Below, piece by piece: positions 21,440 to 33,526 of a DNA stretch of 64,000 nucleotides. The position numbers and the translations under genes were made by a program. The DNA is from Ehretia macrophylla (Eukaryota > Streptophyta > Magnoliopsida > Boraginales > Ehretiaceae). The stretch covers positions 84,095,825 through 84,159,824 of the forward strand of contig CM075764.1 in the NCBI GenBank assembly GCA_037974665.1, in the 5' to 3' direction. Within the stretch, counting starts at the first letter, position 1. Each line of letters begins with the position of its first letter. The notes under the pieces were generated by a model. That model made no database searches and had not been told where the DNA came from. It was given only the letters and a program-made list of their open reading frames with translations.

Positions 21440-24400
21440 ACTTTAGCCTAGGGCCCGACTGTATGATTTGACCTCTGGAGATGCCGAAGCTTCTGATGCA
21501 GTGGTGGCAAGTATTTTAAAAATTGTTGATACATATGCACACATTTTATTTGATACGGGGTCAAACTACTCTTTTGGTTCCTCCACATTTGCATCCGTGT
21601 TAAACTACTTGCCTGAATCATTAGAAATTGAATTATCTGTGGAAACTCCAATTGGGATCTCTATAGTTACAGATGTTGTGTATAAAACTGTGTAGTATAT
21701 GTTGGGAATAGAGAACTATTAGCTGACCTTATTCATCTAGACATGAAAGATTTTGATATCATCTTGGGAATGGATTGGTTGTCGAGGTATCATAGGCATG
21801 TTGATTGTTTTGCCAAAAAAGTTATATTTTGTTTAACTGATCAACCAGCGTTTGAGATTCAGGGGAAGAAACTAGAAATGCCACAGGTTCTATCAGCATT
21901 GAAGACCTAAAAACTATTGAAGAAGGGTTATGAATGATTCTTAGCTTATGTGGTGAGCACTGAACAGAAAGAGTTAAAAGTTGAAGATATTCCGGTAGTC
22001 AAAGAATTTCCTGATATATTTCTAGATGACATTCTGGGGTTACCCCCAGATTGTATGGTTGAATTTGGGATTGAACTTGTACTAGGTACACAACCTATAT
22101 CGAAAATACCATAGCGAATGGCTCCAAAAGAACTTAAAGAATTAAAGGTTCAATTGCAAGAGTTACTTGATAAAGGCCAAATTTGCCCTAGTGTCTCTTT
22201 GTGGGGTGCGCCAGTGTTATTCGTGAGAAAGAAGGGTGGTAGTTTGAGATTATGTATCGATTACCGTGAGTTGAATAAGGTCACAATGAAGAACGTGTAT
22301 CCTTTGCCTCGTATAGATGACTTGTTTCATCAGCTTCAGGGTGCACAAGTATTTTCAAAGATAAATTTGAGGTCAGGTTACCATCAGTTGAAAGTTAAAT
22401 CCGAGGATGTTTTGAAGACAACTTTTCGGACCAGAAACGGACACTATAGTTTGTTGTAATGCCATTCAGTTTGACAAATGCTCCACTAGCCTTTATGGAT
22501 CTGATGAACACGATCTTCAATCCTTATTTGGACCAGTTTGTAGTGGTATTTATAGATGATATCCTTATATATTCTAAGAGCCACGAAGGATCATGAACAT
22601 CATTTGAGGATGGTTCTGCAAACTCTTCAAGATAAACAACTATATGTTAAATTTAAAAAGTGTGAATTTTGGTTGGGTAGTGTGACTTTCTTAGGTCACA
22701 TTATATCTCAGGATGGTATTCTTGTGGACCCTTAAAAAATTGATGTGGTGAAGATTTGGCCAAGACCGACATTTGTTACTGAAGTTCGCAGTTTTCTGGG
22801 GTTAGAAATTTGTAGAGGGGTTTGCACGACTAGCAGTACCTCTGACACAACTAACACATAAGAATTCTGAATTCAGGTTGACCAAAAAAATATAAGCAGA
22901 GTTTCCTAGAATTGAAGAATCATTTGGTTTATGCACTAGTGTTAACTCTTCTTTCTGGATCCGAAGGTTTTGCTATATAGAGTGATGCTTCCAGAAGTGG
23001 TTTGGGCTGTGTATTGATGCAACATGGAAAAGTAATTGCTTATGCTTCTACATATTTATTATGTATGCATGACTTTGCTGAGCAGTAAACTTGCTACATA
23101 TATAATCACTTGTCCAATATTGTGCAAATGAAAGTGTCTAATTATTTTGACCAAAAAAAAAAGTGTCTAATTATGGAAGGAAGTAAGTAAAATCATAATA
23201 ACTTGGTTATTGTGCAATGCACGGAATTGGGCTTGCATGCATTAAGAATCATGCTAGCTATTAACTCTACTTTTCACCCTGGTCGACATGTCAACTTCAA
23301 TTTTTTCTTTTTGTTTCTCTCTTATTTAATTATTCTTTTTTCTCTTATTTAATGTTTTTATCTTTCTCGACGTGCTCAACGCGTATCAAAGCTTATTTTC
23401 TCATCCTTTTTGAGCAAAACTACCCTACACATGACCTATAATTAGCAACGGTTATATTTGCTCTCAAGATTTGGCGGCATTATCTATATGGGGTTACATG
23501 TGAAGTGTACACTGATCACCAGAGTTTGAAATATATCTTCACTAAAAAAGAACTGAATCTTAGACAAAGGAGATGGCTAGAAATTTTGAAGGATTACGAT
23601 TTTACTATTCATTATCACCCTGGAAAAACTAATAGAGTGGATGATGCTTTGAGTACAAGACCCTCAGTGCATGTAGTAGCTTTGCTAACATCACAGGAAT
23701 AACTGATCAAAGAATTTGAGAAGTTACAACTTGAAGTCATCACTTTCCCTGAAAAGAGTTTACTAGCTCATTTAACTATGCAGCCTACATTACTAGAATG
23801 GATAAAGGGAGCACAAAGAACTGATCCACTTTTGGAGAAAGTTAGAAGTAAATTGGAAGAAGGAAAAAAATCTAAATTTCAGAAACATGAAGATGGTACT
23901 GTTTGATATAACAATAGATTGTGTGTTTTGGATGACCCAGCATTGAAGAAAGAAATTTTTTCTGAAGCACACGAGTCTCCATTTACAGTACATCCAGGTG
24001 GAACTAAAATGTACCGAGATTTTCGAGAACACTTCTGGTGGAATAATATGAAACATGACATTAGTGACTACGTAGCTAAATGCTTAACCTGTTAAAAGAT
24101 TAAAGCTGAACACCAAAAGCCCTTGGGATTGTTACAGCCATTAGAGATTCGAGAATAGAAATGGGATAGTGTGTCAATGGACTTTATGGTAAGATTACCC
24201 AGAATCAGGGATAAACATGATGCAATTTGGGTTATCATGGACAAGCTAACCAAAACAGCTCATTTCATGCCCATCCGAGTTGATGAGAATAAAGATAAGT
24301 TGGCCAAGCTCTATATAGATGAAATAATATGTCTACACAGAGTACCAAAAGAAATTGTATCTAACCGGGATCCCAAATTCACATCTAGATTTTAGCAAGG

Positions 24401-25229
24401 TATGCAACAAGCACTAGGTACAAAGTTGAGAACGAGTACGACATTTCGCCCTCAAACAGATGGCCAAACAGAAAGAACCATCCAGATTTTAGAAGATATG
24501 CTTTGAGCTTGTGTTATGAACTGGGGTGGTAATTGGGATTTACATATAGCTTTGGTTGAATTTCCCTATGACAACAGTTATCAATTCAATATTCAGATGA
24601 CACCTTACAAGGCATTATATGGCAGAAAGTGCAGAACGCCATTATATTGGGATTTGGATGAAAGAAAAGTAATAAGCTCCCAACTACTCAAATATGCAAA
24701 AGAAAAAGTTAAACTGATTCGAGCATGGCTTAAAAGCGCACATGACAAACAAAAGAGTTGGGCAGAAATAAGGCGTAAAGATCTAGTATTCGAGGTAGGC
24801 AAACATGTGTTTCTAAAGGTATCATCTACCTAAGACGTGATCAGATTTGGCAGTCGAGAAAAATTGAATGCAAGAAATGTAGGTCCATTTGAGATATTAG
24901 AACTGATCGGAGATGTTGCTTACAAAATAGCTTTACCTCCAACATTAGCAGGTATCTACAATGTATTTCACGTCTCTCAATAGCGAAAATATGTACCTGA
25001 TCCGAGCCATATTATACAATATGACCAGATACAAGTACAAGATAGTTTGACATATGAAGAATGTCTAGTGGCTATTGTCGGCAGGAAGGATCAAGTACTT
25101 CAGTACCGTACTATTCTGTATGTAAAAGTCCAGTGGAGTAGTAATCGTACACTGAGAGAAGCTACCTAGGAATTAGAGTAAGAGATGCGAGAAAACTACC
25201 ATTTTCTATTTGAGATGCCAGGTAAATAA
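21440..25229 (+). pseudogene. gypsy pol (protease, RT, RNase H, integrase, chromodomain), degenerate
   Basis: The protease motif LFDTGSNYS is near 21545. RT spans about 22118-22640: the first catalytic block reads [11 protein letters not shown], with Asn at 22364-22366 where the family has Asp, while the later FIDD motif (near 22551) is intact. RNase H begins with SDASRSGLG near 22980; it is interrupted by foreign sequence (about 23095-23405) and resumes with [11 protein letters not shown] at 23505. Integrase has a zinc-binding HHCC region (about 23970-24110), the core Asp in MDFMVRLP, VSNRDPKF with Asn at 24363-24365 in place of the catalytic Asp, and Glu in DGQTERT. A chromodomain-like end lies at about 25060-25215. 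Many stops and frameshifts; inactive. Confidence 0.8.
23095..23405. mobile_element. Unidentified insertion splitting the gypsy RNase H domain
   Basis: RNase H coding sequence stops after about 23090 and resumes at 'gagcaaaactaccctac' (about 23412), where NYPTHDL of the family is readable. The intervening ~310 bases do not belong to the domain. Similar short flanks (tgagcagtaaac and tgagcaaaac) suggest a target duplication, but this is not exact. It includes a repeated 'aagtgtctaattat' and CT-rich runs. Class not recognised. Confidence 0.45.
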
Positions 25230-25263
25230 GTTTCGAGGACAAAACTTTTGAAGGGGGAAAGGG

Positions 25264-25905
25264 TGTAATACCCAGCCTTATTTTATGCAACATATGCAAG
25301 TTTAATTGTCATTTGATTATTTTATTTGGGGGTCTTTTTATAAGAGGTGAGATATCTTGGGGGTTATATTTAAAGGTGAAAAAAATACTTGTGGGCAAGG
25401 CATAATAAAACTAAAATATTATATTAGTAAACCTTAATCCCATCTAATAAGTTTAAATTGAGCAAACAAAGAATAGCTTTCTTTTTTTTCTCTCTATAAC
25501 CGACTGATTCTTACCCCAAACTAAACCCAGTTGCAAGTTTAGCTAAAACAACTCCTAAGCTTCAAACCACTAAAGCTCCTACAATATAACTTACCTTTGC
25601 GGGTAATTGGGTTTGATTAGCCTTTGTGATTTTCATAATTCTGATATGGATAAATGCATACAATAGTATAAATAAACTTTAGTAATGACTTGGGGAATAA
25701 GTTACTTGTCTGATATGGTTGGTAGAGCATGAAACTACATGAGTTAAAGTGGTGATGCTTATGGGTGTGTGGTATAATATCAAATTATGATGAGGTCTAT
25801 GGCATGATATGAAGAATTTGCATGTGTAATTAGTTTATGAGGTATATGTGTATAGTATACATGTTTAATTAGTTTGTGAAATAATATCAAATATATGTGT
25901 ATTGC
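25264..25905 (+). repeat. 3' LTR of the gypsy element, first segment
   Basis: TGTAATACCCAGCC and what follows match 17863-18480. The LTR is interrupted at 25906 by the copia element and continues at 61009. Confidence 0.85.
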
Positions 25906-27952
25906 TGTTGGGATTTGTATGCCTAAAAGACTACTAGCACACAATATTTTGGTGAGTGAATACATATTGTGATTGTTTATGTTAATGGTTACATTTTCTC
26001 TATTATATTTATGTGTAATTGTGATGTATAGAGGCCCTTGATCCATCATGGATGAGTTAGGTGCACGGTATCCGAGCACAGAAAGTCTAAGTCATAGACA
26101 CTTGGTTTTAGAATTAGTTCATAACCGATTGGTGGAGTTGGGCGCTTCATCAAGGTCTAGGTTATAGTGAGTTAGTCTCTTGTGAAGAGTGACCTGCCTT
26201 GGTCGTTGCTAGGTTTTCGGACTAAGTTTCACTAGTGTGTATGCGTCACACATTGAATGGACCACTTAGGTATGATCCCTCCAAGAGGTACTATCAAAGA
26301 TAGAGATCAATACATACCTTATGCTGCTAAGTGATTAGTTTTCTCAATCTTGAGCATATGTGTATGAACTGACGAAATCAGGTTCATGTGCTTTGATGCA
26401 CTATGAGTGAGACCTCAGCTGTGGGTCAATAGCTCTGTGTGTTGGGCATATAGGTTTGACTAGTTAGGATATGCGTACGCAATTGAGAATCCATGCCGTC
26501 GCGTGACGGAATAATCGATCCCTTGTGATTATCCAGTAGATCATCCTAATTTGAGCTTAGTGATGTACTCTAGGAGTATGTCGGATATTTGGCTTGTGGG
26601 TTGCTCCCTAGATCAAGTGTTACTTATCTAGTATATGGTTACTTAAAGTATTTAGATGTCTCAAGGAGAAGATGCAATCAAAGAAAGAAATAATACTTGT
26701 AATATCTTTCTTGATTGTGAGTGCTACATGAAAGGGTATTTTCGTCATTCAACTTAGTGGGTCATAGACAAAGGCCATACTTAGTATGACGAGCTTCTAC
26801 ATTCAGCAGTAAACATCTTGGAGTGCAGCCATGACTTTTTATTGGAATAAGTCAAGTTGAAAAGCCTAAATGTGTTATAGGATTAGCAGGGGCATTTTGG
26901 TCTTTTCAGTTGCCAAGTTATTTATGTATTTTGGTCCCACTTCTAGCCTATTTCCTTTTGGATGTATGTTATAGTTTCCTAGTTGCTTATTGTATTTAGA
27001 GTTGTTAATTAAAGTGTCTAATTACAACTTAGTATCCTATTTGGGCGTATTTCCTATTTTAGATTACTTGTGGATAATATGAAAACTATAAATTAATTAA
27101 TTAGCAAAATAATACATGAATTTAAGCACTTGGGCCAAGGTTGTTGCCTAGCCCACCTAGGCTAGGTCTACACATGTCAATGAGGGAAAATGGAAGAGTT
27201 AGTAGTTTAATTTGTTATGCTATTGGGATAGCCAAGTCCAAAGGTGCATAGGATTGACTTATGGGCTAAGAATCGAAATAACAAGTCAATCCTATGCACC
27301 TTTGGACTTGGCTATCCCAATAACATAACAAATTAAACTACTAACTCTTCCATCTTCCCTCATTTACACGTGTAGACCTAGCCTAGGTGGGCTAGGCGCC
27401 AACCTTGGCCCAAGTGCTTAAATTCATGTATTATTTTTCTAATTAATTAATTCATAATTTTCACATTATCCACAAGTAATCTAAAATAGGAAATACTCCC
27501 AAATAGGATACTAAGTTGTAATTAGACACTTTAATTAACAACTTTAAATACAATAAGCAACTAGGAAACTATAACACACGTGTTGTGGGAAATAATAATG
27601 GAAGAATTCCACCATTCTTCATCATCCAAAAGAAGGAAGAAGGTCATAAAGGAGAAGATCAAAAGTTTCTTCAAGGCTTCTAGGCGTGTAGATCTTCAAG
27701 TTGCAAGAAGGTGATCAAGTTTTGTGTTTTTCGTTAAGATTCTTAAGCTAACAAATTTAGGTAACAAAACTATCTCTTGCTGGAATTTATTCTTAATAAA
27801 TTGTTTATACACATGTTCTCAGTATTCTTGCAATATTTTATCTTAGAACTTGTGGTTTGATCCTACATTAGCATGCTATCATGTTTTCCGCTACATTTAT
27901 GTGCTTTAAAATTTTAAAATGCTATAGCATATCTAAGTAGCATGCACCTTCA
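25906..27952 (+). repeat. Copia 5' LTR carrying a 293-base inverted duplication
   Basis: Starts TGTTGGGATTTGTATGCC and ends CATGCACCTTCA next to the primer site. Compared with the 3' LTR, its central part is replaced by an inverted copy of neighbouring LTR sequence (27283-27575). The core promoter segment seen in the 3' LTR (TATAAATA at 60544) is absent. In the first ~104 bases, 5' and 3' LTR differ at about 11 positions, all transitions. Confidence 0.85.
26968..27575. repeat. Near-perfect inverted repeat, 293-base arms, 22-base spacer
   Basis: The left arm 26968-27260 and right arm 27283-27575 are reverse complements with about 12 differences by eye. The spacer is 27261-27282. The left arm is collinear with the 3' LTR (about 60190-60480). 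The right arm is a new inverted copy and displaced about 150 bases of normal LTR. Confidence 0.9.
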
Positions 27953-27953
27953 G

Positions 27954-27966
27954 TGGTATCAGAGCC
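27954..27966 (+). other. Copia primer-binding site (initiator Met-tRNA)
   Basis: TGGTATCAGAGCC directly after the LTR. Confidence 0.9.
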
Positions 27967-28191
27967 ACATCATATTGTAGTATGAATATTATAATCTATA
28001 CATGTGTAGTTTATAAAATTTAAGCACTTTTGGTGGAAGTTTTTATGTTTTCATGTTTGCTGAAATTTTTGTTTAATATGAAGTTTAGTGCATGTTCATG
28101 TTAAGAAACAAAGAAAAATTCTAGAGCAAACAAGTTATAGCTATAATAGATGTTTGATTACATGTTTTTCCTAGTTTGATTCAATTTAATT
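27967..28191 (+). other. Copia untranslated leader, first part
   Basis: Non-coding leader between the primer site and the LINE insertion; it continues after 33526. Confidence 0.6.
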
Positions 28192-28206
28192 AAGATTAGA
28201 TGTGTT
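28192..28206 (+). other. Target-site duplication of the LINE, left copy
   Basis: AAGATTAGATGTGTT here and AAGATTAGATGTATT at 33512-33526 are the same apart from one base. The LINE lies between, and its A-tail abuts the right copy. Confidence 0.85.
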
Positions 28207-28417
28207 GGACCAAACACAAGGGTAAAGCCGTCATTCCAGACCAAAAAAGATGAGAGAGAGAGACTTTTCTCCCTCTTCTCTCTAGCTCTTTCCCACATCC
28301 TTTGACCACCATTGACCATCGCCATCTCCTCCTTTTTTCCTTCAAGCCACAGACTTTGCAACCTATACACTCTACCGTACCGTCCCTTAGCCACTTTCCT
28401 GGTCTCCCTGAGCTCCA

Positions 28418-29781
28418 TGGCTCGGTGCAAACCAGGTACCACGACAAAACAGACTGCTCGGCCTCGGACCATTCCACCAAGGAACTGTCCTTGTCTCCAG
28501 ATTTGCGTTGTGAGGGTTGACTCTCTACCCCTGCAAGCTCCGACAACAAGTTAGCCCGCAGTGCTAGCCCCCCTAGAGTTGTTTCGGAAGGATGTCAGTC
28601 CCCTAGATCTGGCCCTTACGAGTTGGGCTCTTCCAGCCAGGTTAACACTGAAGAGTTTTCTTCACTCCCTTCCAGAGTTGCACAGTATTTACCGGCTGAA
28701 GAGGGAGTAAACGGCATAACCCAGGTGCAAGAGACTCCTCTTTCATCTACCACTCAGCTAGGTAAGCCTCACAGCTGGAATAAAATGTTTGGAGGCTCCA
28801 TCTGTAAACCCCTAAAATTGGAGCTTTGTGAGCTTAATATTGAAAATGGGAAAGTCTCTGTCCCTAGTAAGCTACTGGATGAAGGTAAAAAATATTGGGA
28901 ATCATGCTTGGTTGGCCAATTTCTTGGTAGACCCCCCCATATCAGCTTGTAAAATCTATCCTCGAGTCCCAATGGAGGAAATTCGGCAAAGTGATAATCA
29001 AAACGGTAGAAGAGGGCTTGTATATTTTTAAGTTCGAAAATGTTGCTACAAGTAATGAGGTCATGGTACAGCTTTGGCATGTGGAAGGTAGACCATTGTT
29101 TCTAAGGAAGTGGCAACCTACTCTAAATTGGAAAAAATTAAACTTGAAAGATTTCCAATTTGGGTCAAACTTATACATGTGCCTGTGGAAATGTGGAACA
29201 AAACAGGACTTAGTCTGATCTCAAGCTACATAGGAACTCCACTTCAAATGGATTCCATTACAGAATCTAGAACTTGTTTGGGGTTTGTACGAGTCTGTAT
29301 TGAGGTGAATCTTTTTTCGAATTTAGCTAAAGTGGTCCCACTAAACTTGGGGAGAGGTAACACAGCTGATGTTGAGGTTGAATATATGTGGAGGCCCCTG
29401 GTATGTAAAAAATGCAAACGATCTGGGCATAAAGAAGAGAAGTGCACCTTTACTTGGGAAGAATGACAGGCAAAGGCGGAACAACCAAATGTTCCAATAG
29501 AGCAAGAAAAAGAAAAAGTAGAGGATAAGCCAGTTCGTAAAGACAACTGGAATGTGGTCCCTTCTAAAAAGCAAAGCTCAGTAGAGAACAAGCAGCAACA
29601 AAACAGTAACAGTGCGAGCAAAAACAGAGGCAAAGATAAAATTGCAGCTCAAGAAGGGACCTCTAATTCCTTTGCAGCTCTTGACGAAGATGTTGAAGGT
29701 CTGGATAAGGCTATTGCGAAGTTAGTTAATAGCGCCAATCATGACTGTGACCAGGTAAGGGACCCCCCTGATTCTTCTTAA
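28418..29781 (+). pseudogene. LINE ORF1 (DUF4283 and CCHC zinc knuckle), broken
   Basis: A candidate start is ATG at 28418 (MARCKPGTTTKQ), but the frame is broken by a stop near 28518 and a shift. From 28623 the frame reads through ARPPH-type DUF4283 sequence (FLGRPPHISL), shifts near 28952, and continues with WHVEGRPLFLRKWQP and PIWVKLIHVPVEMWN. The knuckle VCKKCKRSGHKEEKC is at about 29400-29445. A TGA at 29464-29466 interrupts a Lys/Gln-rich tail that ends at 29781. Known role of the family: RNA-binding chaperone of the LINE ribonucleoprotein. Confidence 0.8.
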
Positions 29782-29794
29782 CCTGGTTACCCTT

Positions 29795-32700
29795 TTGAGG
29801 ATTAAAGTAGCAACATGGAACATTAGGGGGTTAAACAAACCCCTCAAACAGAATGATGTAAATACTTTTGTTCATTCTAAACATATACATGTGCTAGGTC
29901 TACTCGAAACTAAAATCAAGCATGAAAATATGAAGGGTATTGCTAACAGAAAGTTTCGTGATTGGGGAATCTGCCATAACTATGCTTGGTCTCCCAAGGG
30001 TCGAATATGGGTGTTATGGGACAAGAGGAAAGTCAATGTTTTTGTGATTGATACTTGTGAACAAGCAATTCACTGCACTATTCAAAACATCAGCAATGGG
30101 GAAAAATTCTCTTCAACTTTTGTCTATGGCTTAAATGAAAGTACTGGAAGAAGGGATTTGTGGAGGAAAATTGTTGAATGGAAGGCCTCGGTTGGATCCT
30201 CCCCTTGGTGTGTGCTTGGAGACTTCAATGAAATTCTTAAAACATATGAAAGGTTGAGAAATAATAGCCTAGCACAAGGAGCAATTGAATTCAACAAATG
30301 TATCGAGGATTCGGAATTGTTTGAACACTCTTACACAGGTCATTTCTTCACTTGGAGTAACAAAGGGTCGGGTAATAGCCTTCGCACCAGCAAATTGGAT
30401 CTGGTACTGGTGAATCCTGCTTGACACAATTATTTTCACCTCTCAGCAGTGGCAGTGGAAGCCCCAAATTCCTCAGACCATTGCCCAATGGTTATCAGCA
30501 CCACAACATCTATTCAAAGTAAGCCGAAGCCATTCAAAATTTATAATGCTTGGGTTAAACATGATAACTATGACCAGGTGGTTCTTGAATCCTGGGCTAC
30601 TCAAACCAATGGTACGCCAATGTTCATTTTTTACCAAAAGCAGAAGAAGGTGAAGCAAGCCCTCAAGCACTTTAATAAAACTCACTTCTGCAACATTCCT
30701 AAACAGGCTGCGTCTATCAAAGACGAACTAAACCAAGTTCAGGTCCTTATCTTGAATGGCAACATTTCGACAACTTTGACTGACAAAGAGAAGTTACACT
30801 TTAACCAAGCTTGAAATTATCAACCTCAGAGAACAAGAATGTTTGCGGCAAAAAGCTAGAATCAATTGGTTGAAAGAGGGAGATTGCAATACCAAGTATT
30901 TTCATCAAGTTATTAAGGGCAGGAAATCATACAACACTATCAAAAACCTGATGCTTGATGATAGAACTATTCTTGATTCTGAGAAAAAAATATCTAATGT
31001 GATGATCAACTCCTACAAAAGCCTCCTTGGTAGCAAACGGTCTGACAATCCCCAAATCTCAATGTCCAGTCTTCGTTCCTTGGTGAATAACACTCTTAGT
31101 CTAGAGGAAGCCCTTAAACTGGAGGAGCCAATTACTGATGAGGAAATTAAAGCAAGCATATGGAGTATCAGTGAGGACAAGAGCCCTAGCCCCGATGGGT
31201 TTTCTTCCCTTTTTTACAAGCATTCTTGGGATATTGTGGGAGCTGATGTTTGCAGTGCTATTAAATCTTCCCTCAATGACTGTAAGCATTTGGGGGAAGC
31301 AAATTCTACTATCATTACCCTTGTGCCCAAAGTTGAAAACCCGACCAAAGTTGGGGATTTTTAGCCTATCTCTTGTTGTAATACTGTCTATAAATGTCTG
31401 GCTAAAGTCCTTGCAAATCGACTCAAGAGAAGCCTTGTTACTATCATTTCTCCTTCACAAACTGCTTTTGTTGAAGGAAGAAGAATGGTTGACAACATCT
31501 TGATTGCTCAAGACCTGGTCAAGGGCTATGGTAGAAAGAACTTCGGCAAAAAATGTACACTGAAAGTTGACATTAAAAAAACTTTCGACACTGTCAAATG
31601 AGACTTCATACTGAAAGCTATGCTTGCCTTTGGTTATCCATAAAAGTTTGTTGATTGGATTAAAATGTGTATTACATCTCCATGGTTCACTATCGCCATC
31701 AATGATCATCTTGAAGGTTTTTTTTAAGGGAACAAATAGTCTCAGACAGGGGGATCCCCTGTCCCCCTACCTCTTTGTTATTGCCATAGACATACTTAGT
31801 AATATAGTTAGGCTGTCGGCAAAGAAAAAGGACTTTTCCTTCTACTCCAAGTGCTCAAAGTTAAAACTTACTCACATTAGCTTTGCCGATAACTTTCTCT
31901 TATTCTTTAAAGCAGATATCAAAATAGCCAAAGTGGTCCAGGAGGGTCTCAATCTCTTTACAAAGATTTCAGGTCTCTTTTTTAACCCCGACAAGAGCTC
32001 AATCTACTTTAGTGGTGCTACTACCCATGATAAACAGACAATTTGCAGGCTGTTGAATGTTATTGAAGGTCAGCTCTCTATGCATCACTTGGGAGTTCCT
32101 CTTATCACTGGAAAGCTCAAGAAGAGTGATTGTGAAAACCTTTGCAACAAGATTATGGCTTGTACAAAAAATTGGACCAACGTATGGCTCTCCTTTGCAG
32201 GTAGATTGTTCCTGGTGAAATCTGTGTTGTATAGCATTTTCAACTTTTGGAGTAGTGTGTTTGTTCTTCCTAAAGGAGTTATCCTAATTATGAAGCAACA
32301 TCTTTCAAATTTCTTATGGGGAGCTAAAGATGGCAGCAAGGTTGTTGCAAAGGTGGGGTGGGATGATGTTTGTAGGCCTAAATCTGAAGGAGGTTTAGGT
32401 CTTAGGAAGCTTGAGGATATCAACACTACATCTCTTCTAAAGCTCTTTTGGACTTTGTACACATACACTGATTCTTTGTGGGGTACTTGGACTAACAAAT
32501 CTTGTTGTGTAACAAATCCATTTGGAGTGTTGAAACACCGACTAACGTATCATGGGCCTGGAGGAAAATTTTGGGTGTTCAGGACTTGGCTTTCCAGCTT
32601 ATCCGCCACAAAGTTGGCAATGGAAAAAACACTTATCTCTGGTGGGATTGGTGGCACTCTAGAGGATGCCTTAAGAATTTGTTGGACAGAAACACTACAC

Positions 32701-33430
32701 TGCCTCTAGGATCAGCTTGCATAGTAAGGTGGAAGAAATCATTAGAGATGGAAACTGGCGATTGCCAAGGGTTTTAAGCATGCTGGATGATAGAACTCTT
32801 CCGCAACCTGCTCCTTGTGCAGACAAAATCAATTGGGTACCAGGTACAAATGGGGAATTCTCTATGGCTCTTACGTGGAATCATATTCGTGGAAAATTCA
32901 GCAAAGTTAAATGGGAGTTTTTGATTTGGAAGAACCCTCGCATCCCAAAACATTGCATGTGTACTTGGCTGGCTATACTCAACCGCCTGCCTACCAAAGT
33001 CAGACTTATTAGTTGGGGGATGCAGATTAACTGTGCTTTTGAACTCTGCCATATGGCTTTGGAGACACGGGATCATCTTTTTTTCGAATGCACCTTTAGC
33101 CGTCACATTTGGAGAAGATGCATCCATTTTGGGATGTCAAGCATTGGCAGTGTTAAATTGGATAATGCACTCCACTTTGTACAAAAAAACAGCAAAAAGA
33201 AAACGGTAAAATATGTTCTTATAAAGCTTATTTTTCCAGCTTGTGTGTACCATTTGTGGAAGGAGCGAAATAGTCGTCTATTCGGGAATGGTGTTGCAAC
33301 GGAGGATCAAATTGTGACTAAAATTCGTGAAGATGTTAGATTGAAGATGCTTGGAAGTGGTCAATTCACGAATAATGTCAGCAATAGAGTCCTTTGTAAT
33401 TATTGGAATATTAGCGCTATACTTAGATAG
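29795..33430 (+). pseudogene. LINE ORF2 (endonuclease, reverse transcriptase, zf-RVT), broken
   Basis: Begins RIKVATWNIRGLNKP 13 bases after ORF1, with TTG where an ATG would be expected. The endonuclease (about 29795-30510) shows LGDFNEI and the SDHCPM motif. A TGA interrupts at 30422. RT (about 31100-31950) shows DIKKTFDTV intact, but the catalytic FADD is FADN, with Asn at 31891-31893. GDPLSPYLFV is at about 31755. The C-terminal zinc-binding domain (about 32890-33120) has WEFLIWKNPRIPKHCMCTWL and then CHMALETRDHLFFEC. About seven stops or shifts break it. Given FADN, the RT would be inactive even without the stops. Confidence 0.85.
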
Positions 33431-33526
33431 TTTCGAGTTTTTGTATTAACCCCATTGTATTGACTTTTGTTTTGTTGAATAAAATTCACTTACTGGTTTA
33501 GCCAAAAAAAAAAGATTAGATGTATT

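Larger units (their letters stand above)
28207..33511 (+). mobile_element. Plant L1-type LINE, nearly full length
   Basis: About 5.3 kb bounded by a 15-base target duplication (one mismatch) and ending in an A-run (from 33503). Layout is: leader, ORF1 (DUF4283 and zinc knuckle), ORF2 (AP-type endonuclease, reverse transcriptase, zinc-binding C-terminal domain), then a short 3' UTR with AATAAA-like 'gaataaaatt'. Both ORFs contain stops and frameshifts. It sits in the copia leader in the same orientation. Confidence 0.9.

Noticed and set aside
28158-28549. Overlapping open frames on both strands at the LINE 5' end
   Set aside because: The minus-strand frames are antisense to the LINE leader and ORF1 start; only the plus-strand ORF1 has family motifs.
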